Shown here piece by piece: positions 11,444 to 20,623 of a stretch of 35,985 nt of DNA (positions within the stretch are counted from its first letter, which is position 1; every line of letters begins with the position of its first letter). The translations under genes and the position numbers were made by a program. The DNA is from Gloeophyllum trabeum ATCC 11539 (taxonomy: Eukaryota; Basidiomycota; Agaricomycetes; Gloeophyllales; Gloeophyllaceae), in contig NW_006920412.1 in NCBI RefSeq assembly GCF_000344685.1, positions 134,757-170,741 on the forward strand, in the 5' to 3' direction. The notes beneath the pieces were generated by a model. It was not told where the DNA came from and made no database searches. It saw only the letters and a list, made by a program, of their open reading frames with translations.

Positions 11444-11450
11444 TATAAAA
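11444..11450 (+). promoter_or_regulatory. TATA box of the pheromone gene
   Basis: A clean TATAAAA (context CGGTATAAAAGCAGC) lies 125 bp upstream of the ATG at 11575, followed by a CT-rich leader. It is one of the few canonical TATA boxes in the window, which fits a strongly, conditionally expressed small gene. I saw no clear pheromone-response element. Confidence 0.65.
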
Positions 11451-11574
11451 GCAGCTCGGGGAGCCATGGATTTCCACCAAGCGACGTCCAGCTACAGCAT
11501 CCTAGCTCTACTTCACTCCAGCGGAAGCGACACCTTTCGTCTTCTACCCGCATTGACGCTCAGTGAAGAAAGAA

Positions 11575-11703
11575 ATGGACTCCATCAGCACCATCGCGAT
11601 CGCTTTCCCGGCTGAGGCTTCGGTCGAGGAGATGGAGAGCTCCGTCCCAGTTGAGGAGGAGTCTTCCGGGAGGGGCGCGTTCTCCTACTGCGTCGTCGCC
11701 TGA
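11575..11703 (+). CDS. Lipopeptide mating-pheromone precursor (CaaX)
   Basis: An uninterrupted 42-codon frame begins MDSISTIAIAFPAE and ends GRGAFSYCVVA-stop. The C-terminal CVVA is a CaaX box. In basidiomycete pheromones the cysteine is farnesylated, the last three residues are removed and the end is methylated. The middle is acidic (EEMESSVPVEEES), like the pro-region of agaric precursors. N-terminal cleavage normally occurs at a charged pair about 10-15 residues before the cysteine, so a mature peptide starting near the EEE/SSGRG segment is likely. The start context GAAAGAAATGG is good and a TATA box lies upstream. Length, acidic middle, aromatic residues before Cys and CVVA all fit the family. 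No receptor gene is seen in the window. It was too short for routine gene finding. Confidence 0.85.
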   Translation: MDSISTIAIAFPAEASVEEMESSVPVEEESSGRGAFSYCVVA

Positions 11704-11745
11704 GCGGCGCGAGATCTTACGTACTACAGACGAGACATGCATTGT

Positions 11746-11807
11746 GTGAGTTCGCGCGCGTGCCTTCGTATTACTCTTCTGCGACTAATACTCTTCGCGC
11801 TCTTCAG
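11746..11807 (+). other. Probable 3'-UTR intron of the pheromone gene
   Basis: A 62-nt segment starts GTGAGT, has a branch-like GACTAAT near 11784 and ends CTTCAG, 42 nt after the stop codon. It has the length and signals of the coding introns here. Introns just after the stop codon are, as I recall, known in some basidiomycete pheromone genes. RNA evidence is needed. Confidence 0.5.
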
Positions 11808-12663
11808 ATTATCCCGCACGAGTGTAGCTATATTCACGGCTTTGCGAACCCTCCGAATATCCCCGTACAAATTCCCTCACCCTACATCCACACATACTCG
11901 AATCCTACCACCTACGTATTAACCCCTGCGGCATTACGCTCCCTCCATAATCCGACTTCCGATGACATATATTCCTTTGGGGCTCTTGGCTTGAACTTTA
12001 TTGTTATTTCTTCTTTCGAAGCGCGACATCTCTTCGTTGTTCGCCTGGCACCTTCGTTGTTCCTCTTTATACTTTTTTCAGCTGTCCCAACTTTCTCTCG
12101 TTATCGATCACACAGTGTATCTGCAGTCCGATGTATTCCTGAAACGTTGTATCCGAATGGAGAAGAGGAGTTGTATTTGTTTGTAGTTTGTAACATCTTT
12201 GATTGTTTCGTAGAGCATTGGCGAGCGGGCTATTATTCATTCCCAATGTTAGCTGGCACAGCAAGCTTCCGATCATTCAGATTGTCCATGTACTTAAGCC
12301 TAAAGGTGTGTGGGTCACTGGGGATGTTAAGGTGGTTACACCCTCATTTTACGACTCGGATCCGCCATCCCCCCGTGGAAGCAATCTCTGATCCTTTCTC
12401 ATCTGATTAATACTTCTTATAGTCTCCATTGGCCATCGCCTTTATATCCGGCCGTGACGTGTTGAAACGACGGATTACTATCAATGGCTGTGGATGCATG
12501 CGATCGTGGCAATACTAGACGAAGAAATCCAACAACATATCCCAGAATCTCTACCCTGAACTGAATGGCATACCATGTTTCCTACTTCGCTCCTCGCTGC
12601 TTCCATCAACGCGGCGGACGGCTCCCCAAGGAAATGCCCTCTTCCACGTCTGTCGCGGGCCCA
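11808..12663. other. Intergenic, 3' flank of pheromone gene and MYND copy A
   Basis: T/C-rich sequence between converging genes. A plus frame stays open from 11742 to 12410, but it starts inside the probable 3'-UTR intron, lacks an ATG near its start and shows no domain. I treat it as a consequence of pyrimidine richness. Confidence 0.4.
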
Positions 12664-15081
12664 TCAACGCGAAAATTCCACATAACGCTCTGACCAGGCT
12701 AGTTGACCTAGTCGTACCTTTGTAAGGGCAGTGATTAGGCCGGCCACAATCAGTCACTATGCAACATACGTCCAGATACCAGCTCTCATCGTCTGGGAAC
12801 ACTGGGAGTGCATTTGGAGCACCTTCCAATGGTGCTCGGTTCCTCTGTGTAATCTGGTAAGTACTTCGGCAGGATGCGGCGGTCTGGATCGCATACTTAC
12901 GTGAGGAACTATAGTATGCGTCCCCTTCATTCGAAGGCCCATCTTCTTGAGCACGTCGTCCGTACCCTGCTCTCTTAGGAATTTTCTGAATGGGACCCAA
13001 TTGTTGTATACCGGATCCAGGTACTGCATGATCATGAAAAAACCTAGGCTTTTCATGTTACTCTGTAACGAGTCTGTCCGTAGATGGTGTGAGCATCCAG
13101 TTAGCTGGCTGAAATGCAACGGTAAATCGTAAACCGTATACCTTGAGCACTGGGAAATGGCAACTCAAGTCGAAGTCAGTAAAAATAGAGTTGAGCAGGA
13201 CATGAATAATACCCTGTTCTGCTCTTTCAAACGTTTCATGAGAGAAAGAATGACGTGCTCGCCAGCCGTCGCAGGGTCCCCTCCTTTTTGCCGAGTGCGC
13301 CAGTTCATAAAGTATGCGATAATAGCCGAGGTTTTATTATCCCTCAAAAGCGGACCCCAGTCTTCGAGAGCTCGACGGACACCAACGTATTCAATGTCCA
13401 TTATGTTTGAAACTTCGATCCGGTCAAAGGAAGTACAGGGCAACATTCCAGAGCTGGCGAGAGCTCCCGACCTGATGTTCTCCGCCAGCTCTCGGACGTC
13501 GCGGTTGAACACATGGAAAGAGATGTTGAACTGCCGAAGACGGCGGGCGAATCTGCGCAGTTGGTCGGTTAGAAAGAAGTACAGACATCCGAAGATATCT
13601 TCTCGCTGTGCGCCATGTCTTCTGCCGCCTTCGACAACGGACCGCAAGCTGTAAATGATAGTCAGGACGGCACATCGAGGTTGGAGGATACGTACTCCCA
13701 TGATTCCAGAGGCGTTACGTGGTCATTTTGCAACCAGCAACAATCGGGGGAAAACAGAGACCGATTAGGCCAGTTGAAATGGGCGTTGAGGGCCCCGAAA
13801 GGGAGAACCAGGCCGAACAACCGATATTCTTGCAAAGCGACGCGATGTGCAGGCTCATATAGACAGTACGCACGATCATGGTAATCTTTCCCTGACTCTG
13901 CATATCTACGAGACCGGGGTTCAATATTTCTACGAGTGACGCATCAAAAGGCTAGTGCTAAGGCCACGTACCGAACACGCCGATACTCAGTACTTGCATC
14001 CTCCAAAGAGTATGTTGAGGACAGCATCTCTACGATGCAGCAACCTATCTCCTCGGAAACGTCAAAGGACATGCTAGACGTGCTCCCGAAAGGAAGCCGG
14101 CATTCGGACAGCCGCGACAGAATCTGCTCGATGAGCGGCTTGACAGTGTGTTTGATTCGGACGCTGTATTGGATAGGAAGGAATACGGAGTACCAAAAAT
14201 GGAGGGCGAGTTCGGCCGCAGTAACGTCGTCATCGATGGTACCCAAGAGGCAAAGGAGGATTAAGGTGCGGATCGTAACCACAGGATCGCGGTCGTTGAG
14301 AACGACCGTCATGTGCCCTGCGTAGTCTTCCGGGAGGTTATTCACTGTTTGCACCACGTTCCTGAGGTCTCCGGAAGCTACAGCAATATAACGTGCTGGA
14401 AAATGCAAGGTATGCAAGATTGCTCACCCACGCAAGCCAACGTAAGGTCGGTGCCATGATCCTTCTCGTTCTTGTCAAGATTGACCAAATCTACAGCTGG
14501 CATATTTCCCCATCTGCGAATTCAGAGTTAACGCAGGAGCATAACGATCTAGATGATGCAATACAGATGGCGCGCCATCATTAATGGCCCTTGTGCCCGA
14601 ATATTCCATCCCGGCCCCTCCTTGCCTGAGGAGATAAAGGATGGCAGCCGACGCTCGCGCTCCCAAGCAGGCTTCCAATCGCTTGCCATGAGCGGATCTT
14701 TGCAGTCTAATGATAAGGTGTCAGCTAACCTCGCCAATCAGCTATGAGAGCGGTTCAGCAGACCTCTTTTATGGAGGGGCCAATGTTGTCTTTGACAAGC
14801 CTAACAATGCATCACCCTCACGCGACCGCAACACCAGGTTCATTATCGCTGCTTACCTGAGAACAGTAGGATACAAGTTTACATTTACTACACGCCATTA
14901 AGCCTTCTTTGCGACAATGCCTGCGCTCGACGGCCTCCACGTTTGCGCAGAGTAGCCTGTCGGAGCGTATGGATAGTGCTTCCGCTGTCACATCCGCGAT
15001 CCAGGCGTCCAACCGACCTTGGGACGTGGGCAGCGTGCGACGTCCCTCGGCCGGTTGGCTGGCTGACTGCGAGACTCCCAT
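12664..15081 (-). CDS. MYND zinc-finger / DUF4470 protein, copy A (11 exons)
   Basis: Minus-strand exons: 15081-14857, 14800-14764, 14706-14565, 14513-14428, 14377-13972, 13905-13696, 13648-13213, 13163-13142, 13073-12901, 12844-12770 and 12717-12664, all in frame, 621 residues. The MYND finger spans exons 1-2: CANVEAVERRHC, CSKCKLVSYCSQ, then ACQRQHWPLHKRDC, with seven Cys and one His as ligands. The DUF4470 domain starts at WGNMPAVDLVNL (about residue 136) and includes SGDLRNVVQTVNNLP. The long C-terminal half has no named domain I recall, and ends RYVEFSR. MYND fingers usually bind proline-rich partners; the function of this fungal family is unknown. The start codon used in copy C is ACA here (15111-15109), so translation should begin ten codons later. 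Closest relative in the window is copy C. Confidence 0.9.
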
Positions 15082-16990
15082 GAGCGAGAGCAATGTTGAG
15101 AGGCGATCTGTAAACTATGGCTTTCTGCACACTGGCAGGTATCCTGCAAGACATCCCAGCTTATGTGCGACCCTGAGGATGCCTCGCGGTTGAGGCGTGG
15201 CCAAACTTCTATGCAGACTGTGGTCGATGATCGGATATTGCTGCGCTATCGGTAGCCATAGAAGTTTATATGGGTGGGCAGGTGCGGAAATGAAGACGGA
15301 ATCTCTGCATCGTGTCGCGCGAGATGCTGCGGAATGGGTCACCAGTCGTCCAAGTATGCAATCTGGGGAACTTGACTTCATCGTCCGGCCAGGGTGGAAT
15401 ATCAAAGGAGCCATCGCGAGTATGCATCGATAATAATATCGCCATTCCGCGACGTCATTGCACCGAGACCATGTCGCGGCCTGAGCCCAGGTCCACGCAT
15501 ACTCTCGATAGAGACTCAACGAAGAGCTCGCAACAATGTCATGGCGTGGGCCGAGGCAAATGATGCACACAAGATTAGCCCTGTCCGAGTACTATAACTC
15601 GTAAATTAGCGTCAGGCATCCGGACGGGCACCGTGCGTCCGTGAATCGCTGCTGGTACTAGGCTTTGACTCTGCCGCCATCAACTTACTGTCGCACGAGT
15701 GTAACTGTGTGATGCATATGGTCGCTGAGTTGTCCAAGGTCAGGGAGAACACAAGGGGAGACAGGTGACTTGGTCTCACCGAACAAGAAAGCGAGAGAGG
15801 GATGTATTCTAAGTGATTCAATGACTAAAGGCACGGCAGGGACGCAAAGCAGCGTACCCATTCCGTAAACCTTGCCGCCGCTGGCACGCAGAGATACTAC
15901 TTTGAGTGGATATGGGAGGGAAGCAGGGTGGTGGTGAGAATGCACGTAACTCCCGAGTTCTCGAAATGTTATTTGGGTGAACATCTCGTGACTGAGAGCG
16001 GATGGTAGTGAAAAACAGATAAGAAAGGGACGACGTAGCTGGAATTCAATCCCATCTTTTAGCTACCCGGTGCTATCGGTGCTAAATTTGCGATTACAGT
16101 GTTCTCAGGCTGTCGTTGAAGAGCCGAAAATTAGAAGAACCCGACGATGTCAAGGCTGCGCAGTTGCAAGGGCGTATTTAACTTGAGAACCAAGCGTCAG
16201 AGAAGTTAGCTGGAACGTAGCGTATGTGTAGATGCGTTTCATGGGAAACATCGTTCAGAATCAGAGCACGGAACAGAACGAACAAAACGCATGAACACAA
16301 AGCTGTTTAAATTCATGATTGGACTCCGACCGTGAGACGCTCTGATCGGATCCGGGATAAACGGGGGTCGATATTTGGTAAACTCGAGGTATCCGAAATT
16401 GCCCTCTACCGCATGCCTCCTTTTGTTTGTGTTGCCCTTCGTGTTCGGGGGAGTTCTGCTTCTACAAACAGGAGGATGGTCTGTACGGCTGGTAGCGAGG
16501 AGTGGGCTGTGCGCGAAAGATGTATCCTAGGGATATATCAAACACTGGGAACTCTTCATGATCAGAGCTGTGTCTCCAGACCTCCGACAAGCGGAGCAGT
16601 AACGCACCCAAATGTGGCTAGAAGTAGAGGGAAGCGGGCGCTCGCGGGCTTCGGACCCTAAATCAAGCGTACACTGGCGCTGGAGGATGACACTGGGTAT
16701 GTTCGAGAAAGATGCATCCAGCGTGCGGAGTCAGGTGAGCGTTGATAGCATACTAATCACTCCCCGTATACACACATTAGTGCGGTATAAGGGTCCTCTA
16801 AGGCGCAATGAGAAACGGTGCATACTTCATTGAGGGGTTATCCCGTCTGCGCCAAGGTGGCCACCGCTAACAGACGAGCCGCACGGAATAAATACAGCAC
16901 AGGCATTCAAAATCGAGGGCCGGAAAGCACAACACGATCCCGGATCTGGCAGCAACCCAAGACTCGAACGGGGGCACAGGGGTTTGCGTA
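15082..16990. other. Intergenic region with 5' flank of MYND copy A
   Basis: The first about 180 bp upstream of copy A are recognisably similar to the 5' flank of copy C; both carry an ATCGACCACAG motif and a CAACCGCGAGGCA motif. A minus-strand TATAAAC lies at 15270-15264. A 151-codon minus frame (15115-15570) overlaps this flank and is probably not coding. A 99-codon minus frame at 15685-15984 starting MFTQITFRELGSYV has an AT-rich leader, but I recognise no domain. No other gene seen. Confidence 0.4.
16585..16830 (+). repeat. Inverted duplication, left copy (3' flank of membrane protein gene)
   Basis: The sequence around GCGGGCGCTCGCGGGCTTCG, GTATGTTCGAG and GTCAGGTGAGCGTTGATAGC recurs in reverse complement at 31045-31225. 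It is continuous with the duplicated membrane protein gene, so the duplicated unit runs from about 16.58 to 18.04 kb. Confidence 0.75.
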
Positions 16991-18039
16991 CTACACATAC
17001 GTCCTCAGCCCCACTTGTATGCTATTCACCCGCTCAATGGCGCTTGGGACGCGGATCGGCACCTCGCTCGCGCGCCTTCCCTCGCAGCCACCCTCTGCCC
17101 TTGGACACCGCTCGGCGCCGACCTCAGACTGGCATTTCCGGTCGCACGCGCAGCCCGGCATGCAATACCCCCTGATATCCTCGCTCGTCGCGCTCGACCA
17201 CAAGTTCGGGTTATGATACTCCGCGGGAGTGGGGCGGCGGAGGATGTAGGCGAGGGGGAAGGGCGAGGGCGAGGCGGCGAGGTCGCGTGTCCAGACGAGG
17301 GGGTCGATGGTGAGCCGGGTGAGGAGGGTGAGGGTTGTTAGGGTGGTCGCGTAGAGGGTCACTGGGTGACGTGGGTAAGCAGAGGGATAAGGAAGAGAAG
17401 GGAGGGATAGTGGAAGGATGGGAGGGATAGTGGAAGGATGGGAGGGATAGTGGAAGGATGGGAGGAGCGCACCTATGCCGAAGAGCGCCCAGGTGAGGAT
17501 TTGGAGGACGTGGAAGAGGATGAAGGTTTCCGGGTTGGCGTGGACGGGGGATATTCCCGATACGAATATTGCGGCGCCTGCGACATTCAATGAATTAAGG
17601 TATGTCTGCGACGTGCGTGAGGTACGGAGGAGAAGGACGTACTGGTTAGGAAGGGCACCGCAGTGACGGTCCACGCGAGCTCAGTGGCTACGTGCTGTGA
17701 CTGCGTCGGGCGGAGCAGGGGGTGGAGTAGTCTACGTGAAAGGCCGCACCATCAGATCGCGCGAGCCTGAGGGAGAAGGAAAGAAGGGACTTACGCATAG
17801 ACCGCAGGCAACAGCACGATCCCCGGGATAACCGTTGGCACCCATACGTACGACTTTGGCTGGATGTTCGATGCTAGTAGGGCGGTGAGGAGAATGCAGG
17901 ATGTGCATGTTAAGGCTGTTAGAGCTGTTTGGCGATTACGTGAGGCGAGGTCAAGGAAGGAAGGTAAGACCAAAGGGGAGAAAGAGGACGTACCCATGCA
18001 TGACATGCGGAAGAGATAAAACGGACTTAGCTCAAACAT
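16991..18039 (-). CDS. Small multi-pass membrane protein, unknown family (5 exons)
   Basis: Minus-strand exons 18039-17994, 17924-17795, 17731-17643, 17577-17473 and 17361-16991 join in frame to 246 residues, starting MFELSPFYLFRMSC. Hydrophobic segments include TSCILLTALLAS, VWVPTVIPGIVLLPAVYA, ELAWTVTAVPFLTS, FVSGISPVHANPETFILF, FHVLQILTWALFGIG and the VTLYATTLTTLTLL region, suggesting 5-6 helices. The C-terminal tail is basic and Cys-rich (GYCMPGCACDRKC), perhaps lipidated. I do not recognise the family. The exon model is supported by the decayed inverted copy at 29.9-30.8 kb, which conserves the same splice sites. Intron 4 carries a 20-bp tandem repeat. It is divergent from the uS7m gene. 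Confidence 0.75.
17400..17460. repeat. 20-bp minisatellite, three copies, in intron 4
   Basis: The unit GGGAGGGATAGTGGAAGGAT is repeated three times head to tail with no visible mismatch and then breaks off. It lies entirely within the fourth intron of the small membrane protein gene. The decayed second copy has a C/T-rich intron there, without the ordered repeat. Confidence 0.9.
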
Positions 18040-18750
18040 TGAGTGCACTAATGAAGAAGGGGAATAACTTAACCAGCACGAGTTGTGGTGATTTGGCCTG
18101 GGCGGCTGACGGTGGTCGGTATTGTCAGCGCGGACGCGGGCAGAGCAGGGTATGACGTCCTCTTAATGGGCGTGTACAAGCTATTCACAGACAAGAGGAT
18201 GCCACGCTCGTCTGTAGAGAGAGAGAGACGGAAACGGAGGAGTATGGGGTTGGCGCAACATTTACGCATCGTAAAATTGCTGGAAGTGTGCAGTCCCCAT
18301 CCCTCCGATTCGAAGGGCCATCTGCATATTTCACAGAGGCCCACGTAAATCACGCTTTGACAGGATATTGGCGAGCACAAGAATCCCGCCATCACTAGCG
18401 GATGGGCCTCGCTCGTACGCTCAATTAGCGAAAGGGAGGATTACCTCTTCCTGCGCTGGAGGACACAGAGACAAGCGAGAACATGCAATGAAATCCATAG
18501 TGCCTATCCCTCAGCTTCACAGGGAGAAAAATAGATACTGAGCAAAGACGTGCACGGTGCAGGCCGTCGTGTACTGACAGTACTTAACCCGCTTTGATCG
18601 CATTCGGAGTAAACGGAGGGCGATTACCATATATGGTCATTGCGGGATATTTCCACTGGCACTCGCCTCCGTTCAACTTGACGCAGTCAGTCCGCTGCAG
18701 CTGTCTCAGCCACATCTCCGTTCTGCCGGCGGGTTACATACATTATAGCC
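18040..18750. promoter_or_regulatory. Divergent intergenic region (membrane protein / uS7m)
   Basis: About 710 bp separate the two start codons. Frames here are short and not protein-like. Promoters of both genes must lie in it, but no clear TATA box was seen close to either ATG. Confidence 0.4.
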
Positions 18751-19475
18751 ATGCTCGCCCGACTACGATCTTCCGCTTCTGTCCTCGCGCAGCGTCATAC
18801 GCGGACGATGGCCACCCTTCCACCATTACCCGACTCAACCCCCTCCGACGATGCGGCTCTCAAAAAGGCGGCGTCCACCATTAACGACCTTCTGGGCAGC
18901 TCGGACGGGCTGCTCCCCATGTCCGCTCCCGCGCCCCCGGTGCCCCTCCTAGCACGCGCGTCTTCCTCGACACTCCCCGCCTTCGTCAATATCCCGCCAG
19001 CGCAGGACCCGCTGCTGCACTATCTAACATCTACTATCATGAAGCACGGCCGGCGGCAGAAGGCCTCTCGTATCACCGCCCGGACGCTGCTGTACCTGCA
19101 CACGTTCACGCGCGCGGAGCCGCTCCCGCTCCTGCGCCAGGCCATCCTGGCTGCGTGCCCCGCTGTGCGCACGCTGAACCACAAGACCGGAGCGAAGGTG
19201 ATTTTCAAGCCCGTGCCGCTCACGGAGAAGCAGCGCGTACACTATGGGGTGGAGTGGATACTCAAGGCGAGCAACTCGAAACCAGGACGGAATTTGGAGG
19301 AGCGGCTGGCGCGGGAGTGTATTGGTGTGTTAAATGGCGAGAGCGACGCGCTGAAATGGAGGGATGACATGCATAAGTTTGCGACCGTCAATCGGTGTGT
19401 GGTCGGTTCTGATTCAGAGTTTGGTACATTGCTGACGGGTGCGTTCGTAGGGGGAATGCCGGTGCTCGTGTTTAG
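18751..19475 (+). CDS. RSM7: Mitochondrial small-subunit ribosomal protein uS7m
   Basis: Exon 1 is 18751-19394 and exon 2 is 19451-19475, giving 222 residues. The N-terminus (MLARLRSSASVLAQRHTRTM) is a classic mitochondrial presequence. The S7 domain occupies the C-terminal two thirds: DPLLHYLTSTIMKHGRRQKA, LNHKTGAKVIFKPVPLTEKQ, ASNSKPGRNLEERLARE and DDMHKFATVNRGNAGARV-stop. uS7m binds the 3' domain of mitochondrial small-subunit rRNA near the exit site. Unspliced, the frame would run to 19560 and lose the conserved end. The short 56-nt intron GTGTGT...TCGTAG restores it. The gene is probably single copy and lies between duplicated accessory genes. Confidence 0.95.
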
Positions 19476-20623
19476 GTTGTCGGGGCGTTCTCTATTGTAT
19501 TTTGCGCGTAATGTGCTTTTGTCGAATCCAGTAACTTCTGCCAGTATCTGCGATCACTGAGTGCCGCCGTTAACGCCTGACCCTGGTCGTGCGCTCCAGT
19601 CGCCACAGTGGGCTGTATTCATAGACGGTTCACGAAGTGCGTCTGGTGATTGCACATAGCCCATGCACCAGTGCTCTTGCTATCTCATCGAGCACCGATA
19701 CGCGCTCGCATCCTCCATGAGTCCCTCTACCTCTCATTCTGGACTGACTCCCTTTTGCTTAGCCTTCCCCAGACACGCACATTCCTTGGGGAGACCCCAG
19801 AGCTGGCATATACGCACTGATTCCGGGTACGCCTGCCTTTCGCTCCTCTCGTCCCAATGCCTGCGATACGGAAGGAACACTGTGTTTCTCCATGTCCCTC
19901 CGAAAGGCTTGAATTACCTTGATACGTGAAGGCATCCTCGTCGGGAAATTCTTGTTTTCCATAACCCACCTAGACCCTGTGCCTGAATAGGTACTAGGCA
20001 CATTGGGAACTCTTGACGCAACGGCTCGCTCTGGCTCCTGCCGTACAACCTTGCTAGGGGCTAGGAATGCATGGGGCTCGCGGATGATCTCGGGAGCCGG
20101 GTCTTGGGCGTGTTGACGTTCTTGCCTTCATTTAATGGACGTCTGAGGAAGCATCGAAGGTACAGAACTTGCGATCGAGGCCGCGCTATCGTCGTCGCAG
20201 TGCATCAGAGGGGATAGCCCCTCCCCGGTTCTCTCACGAGAGATGTCCGCATGATTATATCGAGCTATCGGTGCGTAGTGATATCCGTGCGAGCGTTCAG
20301 TAGGTTCGATGATCAAGGTTCTCCTCTGGCAAGCCGGCTGACTCCCCCCTACTGAATTGGAGATACCCTGCATCGATGGAAGGTGACGCCGTGGTCACAC
20401 TCCTTCTCCGAAGTATGACTTCCTATTCGCGTTCTGACCTTTACCCATGACTCGCAGCGAGGCGACCCAAATCCAGTTATTAACCGTACTCTATGAAGGA
20501 AGGACGGCCACGCTGGAAGCATGAGGCATCTGTATCGGCCGTCACCAGCACTTATATGCTGGGTGCACACTCTGCCATCGTATCTTGTACCTTCCCGCGC
20601 GGTGTCTATCGCCGCTGTCGACA
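19476..20623. other. Intergenic, weak minus-strand frames
   Basis: On the minus strand, 20373-20128 (MQGISNSVGGSQ...) and a following frame to about 19938 (QDPAPEIIREPHAFLAPSK) read like low-complexity protein, but they are out of register by one base, and I see no domain or intron joining them. They may be a decayed gene or chance. Promoter of MYND copy B lies at the right end. Confidence 0.35.

Noticed and set aside
11466..11615. ATG frame MDFHQATSSYS overlapping the pheromone start
   Set aside because: Its ATG lies only 16 bp after the TATA box, so it is probably upstream of transcription start; its frame has no CaaX end.
11742..12410. 222-codon plus frame after the pheromone gene
   Set aside because: No ATG near its start, begins inside a probable 3'-UTR intron, pyrimidine-rich and without any domain.
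15115..15570. 151-codon minus frame upstream of MYND copy A
   Set aside because: It covers the 5' flank that is homologous to non-coding flank of copy C, where the frame is not kept.
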